DNA of 33,018 nt from Paraburkholderia sp. UYCP14C (GCF_004197395.1 NZ_SELS01000075.1:1-33018); one strand, 5' to 3'. Positions 1-8,165 are shown, counted from the stretch's first letter. Notes: generated by a model from the letters alone, not told the origin. Translations and numbers: made by a program.

Positions 1-1
1 C

Positions 2-40
2 GAAGCCCGTCAGGAAAGGCTGATGAAGCTGGCCGCCTGA
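2..40 (+). CDS. C-terminal end of a gene cut by the window edge (uncertain)
   Basis: Reading frame 2 is open from the window edge and stops with TGA at 38-40, giving a 12-residue tail EARQERLMKLAA. It is too short to assign to any family. The charged, helix-like composition would fit the end of a real protein, but 12 codons without a stop prove little. It would run convergently towards the AhpD-like gene. Confidence 0.25.
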   Translation, partial: EARQERLMKLAA

Positions 41-159
41 GCTGCAAAAGCTTGTCCAGACAACCGGAGCCGATACACGCGAAAGATCGAGGACCTTGAT
101 GCCGGACAGTGCCATCATCGGGTCAGATTTCATGCGATATCACCGTCAGATGTTCCAGA

Positions 160-501
160 TCAGTTGCCAAACTGATCAAATGCTTCCAGCGCCCGTGCGG
201 AATAGACAAAGGCAGCCCCGGCATTGAGTGCAATCGCGGTTCCGAGTGCCTCTGCAACTTCCTGTTTGGTTGCTCCTGCTTTCTGGGCAGCCGCGGCATG
301 GGAAGCGAGGCACCCCTCGCATCGCGTGGTGACCGCCACAGCCAACGCAATCAGTTCGCGAGTCTTGAGATCAAGCGCCTTTCCTTCATTCAGCGACTCG
401 TTCAAACCAAAGAACGCCTTGACGACCGGCGGGTTTGCCTTGGAGAGATTTGCACCAGCAGCACGTTGGTTCGAGAGAAGTTCAGCCCAATCGTTGATCA
501 T
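160..501 (-). CDS. AhpD-like / carboxymuconolactone decarboxylase family protein
   Basis: A 113-residue cytoplasmic protein of the AhpD/CMD superfamily. The family signature is visible as C61-E-G-C64-x3-H68 after a helix rich in Ala, Leu and Val; in AhpD-type proteins this CxxC...H set carries out thiol-disulfide peroxidase chemistry. The length is normal for the single-domain, homo-oligomeric members. The ATG at 501 follows an AAGGAG ribosome site at good spacing. It is the last gene of the minus-strand run thioesterase, permease, C-S lyase, AhpD-like, separated from the lyase by about 140 bp of AT-rich DNA, so it may also have its own promoter. In this thiol-related neighbourhood a redox or peroxide-protection role is plausible, but that is inference; the substrate cannot be told from sequence. 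Confidence 0.85.
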   Translation of the reverse strand: MINDWAELLSNQRAAGANLSKANPPVVKAFFGLNESLNEGKALDLKTRELIALAVAVTTRCEGCLASHAAAAQKAGATKQEVAEALGTAIALNAGAAFVYSARALEAFDQFGN

Positions 502-643
502 TTTCTACTCCTTTAAATACCGCGTTTAGAAAAACTTACGAGAAAAACACTCTGAAACTACTAAAAACACACGACTAAAAAAACGTCGAAGCAGGGACAA
601 CGCATAGGCAAAAACGCGTCCGCGAAGCGCCTGGCATCGGTCC

Positions 644-1870
644 TCAACGCCGTGCGAGCGCCCTGGAAATCCGCTCGATCGCCAGGTCCACTGTCTGGCG
701 TGGGCAGCCGAGATTGGCACGCATAAATCCGTGCCCTTCAATGCCGAATTTGGGACCCTTGTCCAGCCACACGCGCGCGTTGGCGAGCAGGAATTCGTCG
801 AGTGCATCAGGCGTCATGTCGAGCCCTCGGCAGTCAATCCAGGCCAGATAGAGCGAATCCATGTCGATCACCTTCAGGCCCTCGCCCAACGCGTTGATGC
901 GCTCGGCAAAGTGCCGCTGGTTCCGCGCGACGTAAGCCACCAGTTCGTCCACCCAGTCGTCTCCATACGTGAACGCGGCTTCCGTAGCGACCATGCCGAG
1001 CAGATTGATGCGGGCGTTGTGATTCCTCTCGATGGTCCGCATGACTTCGTCGCGCTTGACCTTATCGGCAATGAACATATTGCCGCACTGCAGGCCAGCG
1101 AGATTGAACGTCTTGCTCGCAGACGTACATGTGATGCTGTTGTGAGCGAACCGACGATCCAACGAGGCAAAAGGAGTGTGCTTTCTCCCTTGAGCCAGTA
1201 CGAAGTCGCAATGAATTTCATCAGCTATCACAAGAACCCCGTGTTTCAGGCAGATCTCGCCCATGGTCCATAGCTCCTCTTCGGTCCACACGTTGCCCGT
1301 CGGATTGTGCGGATTGGAGAGGACAAAGATCCTCGTGTTGTCGCGAATCGCGGCTTCGAACACCGCTGCGTCGAAACGGTAGCGCTCACCGTCGAACTGC
1401 AGGGGCGCCGGGGTCGGGTGGCGACCATTGACCATCACGTCATGGTGAAAGTGCGAATAGACCGGCGGCTGGATGAGCACCGAGTCGCCTGGCTGTGAAA
1501 ACGCTTGCAGAATGGTCTTGAGCGCGACAATCACGCTGGCCACTGGCACCACCCACTCTCGGGGCACATCCCAGCCGAAACGCCTCTGCTGCCACCCAGT
1601 CACAGCATTCAGATAATTCTTCGTTGGACCGGCGGCATAGCCGTAGACGCCATGCGCGACGGCATCGTGCAGCGCATCGATCACAGCGGGCGGAGACCGA
1701 AAATCCATGTCCGCCACCCACATGGGTAACGGCCTGTCCAGCGCATTGACTGGGATCGTGTCGTCCACCGGTCCTCCCCATTTCAGGGAATTGCTGCCGC
1801 TGCGGTCTACTACGGTATCGAAGTCAAATCGAGACCTACCGATCGTGATCACACCCGCATCCTGCGTCAT
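644..1870 (-). CDS. MalY/PatB-type pyridoxal-phosphate C-S lyase (aminotransferase fold type I)
   Basis: A 408-residue protein of normal length for the MalY/PatB group of PLP enzymes, which cleave the C-S bond of cystathionine, cysteine or S-substituted cysteines to pyruvate, ammonia and a thiol. Visible features are the MalY-type N-terminus with PLPMWVADMDF (about residues 48-57), the SNPHNPTG loop (185-192), the cofactor aspartate in IADEIH (D217) and the Schiff-base lysine K253 in SASKTFNLAG. The ATG at 1870 follows a GAGGGG-type ribosome site. It lies 51 bp downstream of the permease gene on the same strand, so the two are probably cotranscribed. The permease would supply a cysteine-like substrate, and the thiol released could feed the thiol dioxygenase across the cluster. 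The exact substrate is inferred; some family members also act as aminotransferases. Confidence 0.9.
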   Translation of the reverse strand: MTQDAGVITIGRSRFDFDTVVDRSGSNSLKWGGPVDDTIPVNALDRPLPMWVADMDFRSPPAVIDALHDAVAHGVYGYAAGPTKNYLNAVTGWQQRRFGWDVPREWVVPVASVIVALKTILQAFSQPGDSVLIQPPVYSHFHHDVMVNGRHPTPAPLQFDGERYRFDAAVFEAAIRDNTRIFVLSNPHNPTGNVWTEEELWTMGEICLKHGVLVIADEIHCDFVLAQGRKHTPFASLDRRFAHNSITCTSASKTFNLAGLQCGNMFIADKVKRDEVMRTIERNHNARINLLGMVATEAAFTYGDDWVDELVAYVARNQRHFAERINALGEGLKVIDMDSLYLAWIDCRGLDMTPDALDEFLLANARVWLDKGPKFGIEGHGFMRANLGCPRQTVDLAIERISRALARR

Positions 1871-1921
1871 CGCGTTCCACCCCTCTCATCATCCATTGCG
1901 CAAACAGAGTTCGCAGTAGTA

Positions 1922-3211
1922 TCAGTAGCCCATGGCTTTCAGTACTGGCGACAAACACAAAATGATGCCAAATACGAATACGCACCACACGCGCGGAGAG
2001 CGGTACTTCCTGAGTGCAGGTACCTTATACGCGAGCAAACAAGGAACGAAGAATGACGCGATACCGTAAATCGGCGCCGCGAGTTGCTGCAGCAGGATGA
2101 TGGAAAATCGCGTCTGTACCCATGCCCATAGGCCGATCACGATGAATGCGCAGATTCCGACAGATACCAGACGAACATTGATACGCTCATGCGGAATAAA
2201 GCGTGTGACGAGATTCATCACCACCCCTTTGATCGCCTCCTCGAGTCCCAGATAGATGCCGAGAAAGGCCGTGACTATCGCGAAAATATCGAGGGCAGTA
2301 GTCATGTACAGTACGCCATTTCCGGGGATGACGCTGCCCGCCAGCGCCAGTGCCGAGATATTCTGCGCTTTGGCCGACAGAGCCTGGTCGTGCGAAAGTA
2401 CAAAGGAAAATGAAGTAGCGAAGAACAGTATCGCGACTACGAGGATGACATACGCGACGCGATTGGCACGAAATGCACGATAAGTGGCAATCCTCGGGTC
2501 CTTCTCTACCTTGCGAAACGCGATGTTCATCGGGCTCAGGATCTGCACAAACATGATTGAAAACAAGGTAAACGGGGCTGTCAGAACGGTGTCGATCACG
2601 AACCGTTTGAGCGTTGGCAGCGAAGGCAGATTCATGGCGACATCCCAATGCGGGATCATCACTACCCCCAAAAGCACCACGACACCGAGCTTGAAGAGCA
2701 CCAGCGGGCTGGACACCTTGATGATCAGCCTCTCCCCCTGTGCGGCGATAAGCACCAGAGCACAAAGTAGCGCCATCGAAAAAAGCGGGCTGTCGGAGAG
2801 CAATCCCTTCGTTATGCCGTAGGTCTGTAGATATTTGGCTGTGTCGAAGGTCACCGCCAGTGAATAGGCGAGCATTCCTTTTACCAGCATGAAGAAATAC
2901 ACCACCGCGAGAAAGATGCCCCAATTTTTACCGAGATACTGCGTAATGATTCCGGCATAGTTCTCACATTCGGAACTTTCGGATAGCGTCTGCAAGTACA
3001 GTTTTTGCATCATGTACATCGCTGGATAGGCGACCATGACTGATGCAGCAAACACCCACACACCGGTGATGCCAACTTGCACCGGCAGGAACACAATACC
3101 CGAACCAATTGCCATGCCAATGCATAGGATGACCCATCCCATGTCATATCGGGTGAACGGTACCCTGCCAAAAGATTCAGCGGAAATTTCCAACTCAGTG
3201 AAAGTGTTCAA
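1922..3211 (-). CDS. SdaC/HAAAP-family amino acid permease, TTG start
   Basis: An inner-membrane permease of the hydroxy/aromatic amino acid family (SdaC, TdcC, CyuP relatives), with about 10-11 hydrophobic segments starting at GWVILCIGMAIGSGIVFLP. The frame is open further upstream, but I start at TTG 3211. An AAGGAG ribosome site lies 6 bases before it, the residues upstream are basic and non-membrane, and the resulting 429 residues match the usual length of SdaC. Family members take up serine, threonine or cysteine with protons. Position between a thioesterase and a C-S lyase gene points to a sulfur-containing amino acid as substrate, by analogy with the cysteine permease CyuP paired with a cysteine desulfidase. 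That substrate is inference; serine is the main alternative. The gene ends 51 bp before the lyase. Confidence 0.87.
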   Translation of the reverse strand: MNTFTELEISAESFGRVPFTRYDMGWVILCIGMAIGSGIVFLPVQVGITGVWVFAASVMVAYPAMYMMQKLYLQTLSESSECENYAGIITQYLGKNWGIFLAVVYFFMLVKGMLAYSLAVTFDTAKYLQTYGITKGLLSDSPLFSMALLCALVLIAAQGERLIIKVSSPLVLFKLGVVVLLGVVMIPHWDVAMNLPSLPTLKRFVIDTVLTAPFTLFSIMFVQILSPMNIAFRKVEKDPRIATYRAFRANRVAYVILVVAILFFATSFSFVLSHDQALSAKAQNISALALAGSVIPGNGVLYMTTALDIFAIVTAFLGIYLGLEEAIKGVVMNLVTRFIPHERINVRLVSVGICAFIVIGLWAWVQTRFSIILLQQLAAPIYGIASFFVPCLLAYKVPALRKYRSPRVWCVFVFGIILCLSPVLKAMGY

Positions 3212-3358
3212 GCTTGTCTCCTTGTATGTGAACACCGTGGCGCGCGAACGCGACAAGGCGTTGGTACGTTTTGTCGTTCTTGTTATCGCGGGTTTCGGCG
3301 CCTCAACTGCTGTGGTGACGCGCATTGACTCTGATGGGGCCAGGGCGGTGAATCCCGG

Positions 3359-3835
3359 TCAACAGCACGTGTGGTCCAGCAGTCGAATCGCCAGCATCTC
3401 GCCGACAGCGCAGGTCACCTCGCCCGCGCTCAGAGTCAGATCTATCCAGGCCTTTCGCCCCTCCAGTGAACGAAGGCGGCCTTTGATCACCAGCTCAGTC
3501 CCGAGTGGAGTGGGCTGCCTGAAGTCGACCTTCAGAGACGCTGTCACAAAACGAACTACTGGCTGCGCGCTGTCGTCCGCATGCCGCGCTTCCTTCTGAC
3601 AGGTGAACGCGGCTGCCGATGCCGCGCCATGGCAATCCAGAAGCGAGGCAATCATCCCGCCATACACATGGTCGGGAACACCGCCGGTGTACCGACGGTC
3701 CGGTGTAAACCTGGCGACGGTTTCGTCCCCGATGAGATAGCTCTTGAGATGATGGCCGTGTGGATTGCCCGTACCACAGCCGTAGCAGTGTGCAAACTCC
3801 GGGGGATAGGAATCTTGTATTGCACGTGTAGACAT
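3359..3835 (-). CDS. Hotdog-fold thioesterase (PaaI/4HBT-like)
   Basis: A 158-residue protein with hotdog thioesterase features: a central Gly-rich helix segment DHVYGGMIASLLDCHG, the beta strand VTASLKVDFRQPTPLG and a C-terminal strand after RKAWIDLTL. An unusual N-terminal CYGCGTGNPHG motif, with two cysteines and nearby histidines, precedes the fold; this prefix is seen in a subgroup of the family and could bind metal. I chose ATG 3835, which has a GGAGG ribosome site, over the longer open frame to 3904. It is the first gene of the minus-strand operon that diverges from the LysR gene. Family members hydrolyse acyl-CoA thioesters in the cytoplasm. Here the substrate might be a short sulfur-containing acyl-CoA, but this is only inferred from neighbours. 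Confidence 0.8.
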   Translation of the reverse strand: MSTRAIQDSYPPEFAHCYGCGTGNPHGHHLKSYLIGDETVARFTPDRRYTGGVPDHVYGGMIASLLDCHGAASAAAFTCQKEARHADDSAQPVVRFVTASLKVDFRQPTPLGTELVIKGRLRSLEGRKAWIDLTLSAGEVTCAVGEMLAIRLLDHTCC

Positions 3836-3954
3836 CTGTTCGCCTCCATGTCGGATGAGATGCCTGCCGCCAGCAAGGAATTGCCCGTCTGGCGCCCAGT
3901 CCACCCTGCTTCATCACATGATCGAATCGTACGGTTCATGTTCTTCAAGAACAA

Positions 3955-3970
3955 TTGAAATCATGTTCAA
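3955..3970. promoter_or_regulatory. Candidate LysR operator, copy 1
   Basis: The palindrome TTGAAATCATGTTCAA has arms TTGAA/TTCAA around 6 bases and matches the T-N11-A architecture of LysR boxes. It lies in the divergent thioesterase-lysR control region, beside another short palindrome, TTCTTCAAGAA, at 3941-3951. The same arms recur at 4055 and 5024. Confidence 0.6.
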
Positions 3971-4054
3971 CTAAGGAAGTGACTCCCCCCAAACGCCGGT
4001 ACGGACTTGCGGCGGTGCGACGCTATAAATAAGATTCATAGATCAGCCACGAAC

Positions 4055-4070
4055 TTGAGATCTGATTCAA
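4055..4070. promoter_or_regulatory. Candidate LysR operator, copy 2, over the lysR start codon
   Basis: TTGAGATCTGATTCAA shares 9 of the 10 arm bases with the other two copies. Its last A is the first base of the chosen lysR ATG at 4070, and a TATAAAT element lies at 4024-4030. This placement would suit negative autoregulation. Confidence 0.5.
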
Positions 4071-4987
4071 TGGGACGCCGTACAGGAACAACTTCACCGA
4101 CTCTCCGGCAGCTCGAGCTTCTGCTGGCCCTCACCTCTTCTGACGGAATCGCAGGAGCTGGCGCAAAGCTGGGAATGTCGCCCTCCGCGACCAGTCACGC
4201 CTTGCGCGCGTTGGAGACCGCACTTGGAACGGAACTGGTCGACCGCAACGCATCGGGGATCGCCCTGACCTATACCGGCGAACACGTTCTCCCGCATGTT
4301 CGCGATGTCTTCGCGTCCCTCCAGCTGGTCCAGGCAACCGCACTGGCCGGCGCGGAGCTGAAGACCGGGTTGTTACGCCTGGGCTCGTTCGGCGCGAGCG
4401 CCACGATAAGGGTTCTTCCGCCGCTCATAGAGCGGTTCAAGGCTCGCTATCCTGGCGTTGACGTTGTGGTCACCGAAAAGCCCGATGAACAAACGTCACG
4501 AGATCTGATCGAGCGCCGTCTGGAACTCGCGGCGGTCACGCTGCCGAAATCAGACTTCGATTCGCAAACGCTCGCCGTTGATGAGCTTGTCGCGGTTTTG
4601 CCGTCCGGACACCCTCTGGCAAAGCTGGAGACCGTGCCGTTAAAGGAGATGACGGCCGATCCGTTCATCCTGACCCGCGCAGGCTCGCAGGCCCTGGTGA
4701 CCAGGCTGTTTGCCAGACACGGACTACGCCCGCGGGTGACCTACGAATTGCTGCAACTGATGTCCATCCTGGAGCTGGTTGCCAGCGGGAAAGGCATCTC
4801 GGTCCTCGCGAAACTGGCCCTGCCGGATCGGTACGACGGCACGGTCTTTCGCCCACTTGCACCGGGCACGTCAAGACGCATCGGATTGGCATGCCTGAAC
4901 GAGAACCGTCTTTCGCCAGCCGCTCGCGCCTTCTGGCAGGAAACGCGTCGATATCAGGCGAGCCTCAAGCCTGCATCTCGCAGTTGA
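4070..4987 (+). CDS. LysR-family transcriptional regulator
   Basis: A 305-residue regulator of standard LysR length. The N-terminal winged helix-turn-helix covers roughly residues 10-70 (LRQLELLLALTSSDGIAGAG, then GMSPSATSHALRALE). The effector-binding domain follows, beginning near GLLRLGSFGASATIRVLPPL. The frame is open from 4007, but ATG 4070 gives the normal distance from start to helix-turn-helix; the ribosome site before it is weak, so the start is only probable. It is transcribed away from the thioesterase-permease-lyase operon and towards the thiol dioxygenase and MFS genes. Identical-arm palindromes in all three control positions suggest that it senses a cluster metabolite, perhaps a thiol or thioacid, and controls both directions. 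Effector identity is inference. Confidence 0.9.
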   Translation: MGRRTGTTSPTLRQLELLLALTSSDGIAGAGAKLGMSPSATSHALRALETALGTELVDRNASGIALTYTGEHVLPHVRDVFASLQLVQATALAGAELKTGLLRLGSFGASATIRVLPPLIERFKARYPGVDVVVTEKPDEQTSRDLIERRLELAAVTLPKSDFDSQTLAVDELVAVLPSGHPLAKLETVPLKEMTADPFILTRAGSQALVTRLFARHGLRPRVTYELLQLMSILELVASGKGISVLAKLALPDRYDGTVFRPLAPGTSRRIGLACLNENRLSPAARAFWQETRRYQASLKPASRS

Positions 4988-5023
4988 CGCCACCAGGCAC
5001 ACTGAGGCTGACGGGTCCAATGG

Positions 5024-5039
5024 TTGAAATCAGATTCAA
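5024..5039. promoter_or_regulatory. Candidate LysR operator, copy 3
   Basis: TTGAAATCAGATTCAA is a perfect-arm palindrome (TTGAA-N6-TTCAA) located 123 bp upstream of the thiol dioxygenase start and 37 bp after the lysR stop. It matches copy 1 in the arms and in the adjoining ATC. Confidence 0.6.
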
Positions 5040-5161
5040 TTGCTCGTGAAGGACGATGAGCCAAGAATCCGTGTACCCCGCAGGTTCACCACCTGGATCG
5101 ATGAAGTCAGCAGATGTACCCGGGGACAGATGCGCTGACGTCTAACTACCGGAGACACCTG

Positions 5162-5740
5162 ATGCCACTTCCGTCCGCTCGCTTCAATCACTTCGTGCGC
5201 GACTTTACGCTGCTTGTCGAGGACTTCCCGGGCGACGAAGCTCGAATTCTCGGTCGAGGGCGCGATCTGCTTGCCGAACTTGTCGGTCGTGACGACTGGC
5301 TTCCGGAACAGTACGCGCAACCCCATACCCAGTACTACCAGCAGTACCTGCTCCATGCCGATCCGGCAGACCGTTTCTCGGTTGTCAGTTTCGTATGGGG
5401 GCCGGGCCAGAAAACGCCGATTCACAATCATACGGTCTGGGCGCTGATCGGTATCTTGAGGGGTGGAGAGCGGGCGGAGTCCTTCGAAGTCGGTTCGCCT
5501 GGCCTGCCCATGCGGTCGCTCGGGGATGAAGACCTCGGCCCAGGAACAGTCGAGAGCATTTCTCCGCGCACTGGCGACATACATCGGGTTTCCAACCTGT
5601 ACGAGGATCGCGTCTCGATCAGTATCCATGTGTACGGTGGCAATATTGGGAGGATCTCGCGCCATGTCTTCGAGCCGGAAACGAGCACGCCGAAGGCCTT
5701 CATTTCCGGGTATTCCAACGAATCCGAGATTTCAGCGTAA
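5162..5740 (+). CDS. Thiol dioxygenase, 3-mercaptopropionate/cysteine dioxygenase type
   Basis: A 192-residue cupin of the bacterial thiol dioxygenase family. The iron ligands are visible as H88 and H90 in TPIHNHTVW and H141 in GDIHRVSN. The outer-sphere Ser-His-Tyr triad appears as S154-x-H156-x-Y158 in SISIHVYGG. Family members oxidise a thiol to a sulfinate with O2 and non-haem iron in the cytoplasm. The HNHTVWALIG form of the motif and a Gln-rich YYQQYLL segment look closer to 3-mercaptopropionate dioxygenases than to cysteine dioxygenases, but substrate preference needs assay. ATG 5162 is chosen because GGAG stands 8 bases before it; the frame extends 16 codons further upstream without such support. 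It follows lysR and a LysR-type palindrome and lies 8 bp before the MFS gene. Confidence 0.9.
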   Translation: MPLPSARFNHFVRDFTLLVEDFPGDEARILGRGRDLLAELVGRDDWLPEQYAQPHTQYYQQYLLHADPADRFSVVSFVWGPGQKTPIHNHTVWALIGILRGGERAESFEVGSPGLPMRSLGDEDLGPGTVESISPRTGDIHRVSNLYEDRVSISIHVYGGNIGRISRHVFEPETSTPKAFISGYSNESEISA

Positions 5741-5748
5741 TCCGTCCA

Positions 5749-7116
5749 ATGTCGGAAGTTAATCCGGGTACCCTCGGCGACTGGCGTTCTTTGTCCGAAT
5801 ACGCGCATGCCAGGGGCAATGTCGCAAGGCTTACGATTGCCCAGGCACTCGCCGGTGCAAACTCGACCGTCTTCTATGCGACTGGCGCTATCGTTGGCAA
5901 CACGCTCGCGCCCAGTCATGCTTTGGCGACCCTGCCAATCTCGATTTTTGTGGTAGGGATGGCGGCATCCTCGCTACCGGCCGGGGCAATTGCCCAACGC
6001 TGGGGGCGGCGTACCGCGTTCATGGCGGGAACCGCATGCGGCGGGCTGGCTGGCCTGCTCGCGTGCTGGGCTGTAATGCTGGGCTCGTTGTGGCTCTTTT
6101 GCGTCGCGACGTTTTTCGGCGGCGCTTACGCCGCCGTGGTGCTTTCCTTCCGCTTCGCAGCCGCGGATTGCGTGCCGCTGGAGCGGCGCCCCCGTGCGCT
6201 GTCGTTCGTCATGGCAGGTGGAGTCTTCGCCGGGGTAATCGGCCCCCAGCTAGTCACGTGGACCATGAATCTGTGGTCACCGTACACATTCGCGGCGACC
6301 TTTTTGGCGCAAGCGGCAGTGGGCGCCCTGTCTGCGCTCGTCCTGCAAGGTGTTCGCCTCCCCAAGCCTACGGTGGCAGAGACTGCTGGAGGTCGCCCGA
6401 TCGGCGTCATCGTCCGACAGCCTCGATTTGTTACTGCCGTGATCTGCGCGGTTGTCTCGTACCTGCTGATGAATTTCCTCATGACGGCCGCCCCTTTGGC
6501 GATGCGGATGTGCGGACTGTCGCAGCAGTCGTCCAACCTCGGGATTCAATGGCACGTCATCGCGATGTACGCGCCCGGCTTTTTCACGGGGAGGCTGATC
6601 GCGCGTTTCGGCGCTCAACGGGTCGTTATGGCGGGTCTGGCATTTACTGCACTTTCGGCGGCCACCGGCTTGCTGGGCGTCGATGTGGCGCACTTCTGGC
6701 TGACGCTCATCCTGCTCGGCATGGGCTGGAACTTCGGCTTTGTAGGGGCGTCAGCCCTCGTGCTCGAATGCCATCAGCCCGAGGAAAAGGCGCGTGTGCA
6801 GTCGCTCAATGACTTCATCGTGTTCGGGACGATGGCCTTCGGCTCGTTCCTATCGGGCGACCTGCTGGCCACCTACGGATGGAACACGGTGCTCGGGCTG
6901 TCGCTCGCGCCACTAGCCCTGGCAGTTATCGCGCTGCTTGGCGCGGCGGTGGCAAGTAGGCGCGCCATGCCGGCAGAACGCGATCAGTGCCCCGAAAGTG
7001 GATTCAATCGGATAAAGGCGCCGTTGGCGCAATTGTCAAGCAATCTGGTCGAACCAGGGCATGAGCAAACCGGAGTCGTGCCCCGCACAGTCAGGACTCC
7101 AGCCGACCACGACTGA
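5749..7116 (+). CDS. Major facilitator superfamily transporter
   Basis: A 455-residue inner-membrane protein with about 12 hydrophobic helices. The typical MFS loop between helices 2 and 3 appears as GAIAQRWGRRTAF, and a weaker second-half counterpart as GRLIARFGAQRVV. It begins 8 bp after the dioxygenase stop without a clear ribosome site, which suggests translational coupling. A hydrophilic tail of about 50 residues after the last helix is longer than usual for the family and may reflect a shifted 3' end. Within the thiol cluster it could import the thiol substrate or export the sulfinate or sulfite product; the direction and the solute cannot be read from sequence. Confidence 0.88.
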   Translation: MSEVNPGTLGDWRSLSEYAHARGNVARLTIAQALAGANSTVFYATGAIVGNTLAPSHALATLPISIFVVGMAASSLPAGAIAQRWGRRTAFMAGTACGGLAGLLACWAVMLGSLWLFCVATFFGGAYAAVVLSFRFAAADCVPLERRPRALSFVMAGGVFAGVIGPQLVTWTMNLWSPYTFAATFLAQAAVGALSALVLQGVRLPKPTVAETAGGRPIGVIVRQPRFVTAVICAVVSYLLMNFLMTAAPLAMRMCGLSQQSSNLGIQWHVIAMYAPGFFTGRLIARFGAQRVVMAGLAFTALSAATGLLGVDVAHFWLTLILLGMGWNFGFVGASALVLECHQPEEKARVQSLNDFIVFGTMAFGSFLSGDLLATYGWNTVLGLSLAPLALAVIALLGAAVASRRAMPAERDQCPESGFNRIKAPLAQLSSNLVEPGHEQTGVVPRTVRTPADHD

Positions 7117-7423
7117 CAACCTGGCTCGCGCTTTCCGCGTTCCCCATGACAAGGACCATACGAAACCGGACATCGCCGCCCTACACCTTCCTGTAGGCCA
7201 CGGCGCACTCTACCTGCTGCTCAAGATTCGGCGCACTAGCTACTCGTATCATCAGGCGCAGGTCGAATCACTCATCTCGCACATGAATACGGTGCGCTAT
7301 CAGTATCTCGCGCCTTCTGCTTCGCAAGAAGGGCCACTTTAGGTACGCAACGAGAGCGCCTGAACGCCAGGCTCCAGTTCCGGGCACCCGTCGAACGAGC
7401 GCCCCATCTCTTCGCGCCAAGCC
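7117..7423. other. Convergent intergenic stretch
   Basis: This stretch lies between the MFS gene and the convergent TetR gene. A 93-codon frame (7061-7342, plus) overlaps the MFS 3' end but has no ribosome site and no recognisable motif. I see no convincing terminator. Confidence 0.4.
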
Positions 7424-8047
7424 TCATTTCGATACTGATCTAGATGCTTCCGGGCTCGCACCGTAGCGCAAGCCGTCAACAAACAAACTCACCAACCTCC
7501 GGGCATCAAGCGGGTCGGGACATTCGAGTGGGGCACAGAGTGCGCCCACTGCGCACAAGAGCTCGTCCGGTTGGACACCTCGGCGAATCTCGCCTGCAGC
7601 TATCGCCGTATCGAGGAGGCTCTGAACGACCGGACGGAGTCGTTGCAAAAAATATAGGGGCAAAGCCTTGAGCGCTGGATCGCCAGAATTCAGGGCGGCA
7701 GCGAGACCACGCCTCTTCGTCACGAACTCGACATAGCGGTCAACCCATTCCAGTAACGCCTCTCCGGCGCCAAGCGTGGCGGCAAGTTCAACGCCAGTAT
7801 CCGCGCAGGCGTCCATCTCACTGCACAATGCAGCCACCACAAGGTCGGAACGTTGCGGGAAGTGGCGATAGATCGTGCCGATGCCCACCCCGGCCTTTTG
7901 CGCAATCTCACGCACAGGAGCATCGATTCCCGAGGTTTCGAAAACATCCAGTGCTGTTCGCAGGAGCGTGTCTATGTTGCGTCGTGCGTCAGCGCGCACG
8001 GGGCGCGGTGCACTTTCGTTCGCGGACTTGTTCGTTTTGCTGCTCAA
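7424..8047 (-). CDS. TetR-family transcriptional repressor, TTG start
   Basis: A 207-residue TetR-type regulator. The N-terminal helix-turn-helix is clear: APVREIAQKAGVGIGTIYRH followed by FPQRSDLV, at about residues 43-70. The C-terminal ligand domain resembles the common TetR_C group, with EALLEWVDRYVEFVTKRRG. The proposed TTG 8047 is preceded by AAGGGG 8 bases upstream; an ATG at 8052 is out of frame. It is divergent from a short-chain dehydrogenase across a 118-bp gap that holds a long perfect palindrome. That layout is classic for a repressor controlling itself and the neighbouring enzyme, with the enzyme's substrate or a related toxic compound as inducer. Confidence 0.9.
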   Translation of the reverse strand: MSSKTNKSANESAPRPVRADARRNIDTLLRTALDVFETSGIDAPVREIAQKAGVGIGTIYRHFPQRSDLVVAALCSEMDACADTGVELAATLGAGEALLEWVDRYVEFVTKRRGLAAALNSGDPALKALPLYFLQRLRPVVQSLLDTAIAAGEIRRGVQPDELLCAVGALCAPLECPDPLDARRLVSLFVDGLRYGASPEASRSVSK

Positions 8048-8064
8048 TTCATTTTCCCCTTGCG

Positions 8065-8085
8065 ATACGGAACCTTGTTCCGTAT
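8065..8085. promoter_or_regulatory. TetR operator palindrome
   Basis: Arm ATACGGAAC is followed by 3 bases and then its exact reverse complement GTTCCGTAT. This 9+3+9 palindrome lies in the TetR-SDR divergent gap, 18 bp from the tetR start. A weaker CGGA-N6-TTCCG half-match follows near 8095. Confidence 0.75.
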
Positions 8086-8165
8086 AGTCAGTAACCGGAG
8101 CGACGTTCCGTTTTCATTCTACCGTAAGCGAATCGCTTTCACCCATCATTCTGAGCGGAGCAAAC

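Noticed and set aside
2187-2924. 245-codon minus frame inside the permease gene
   Set aside because: It is a shadow in another frame of the clearly coding permease; no membrane or domain pattern.
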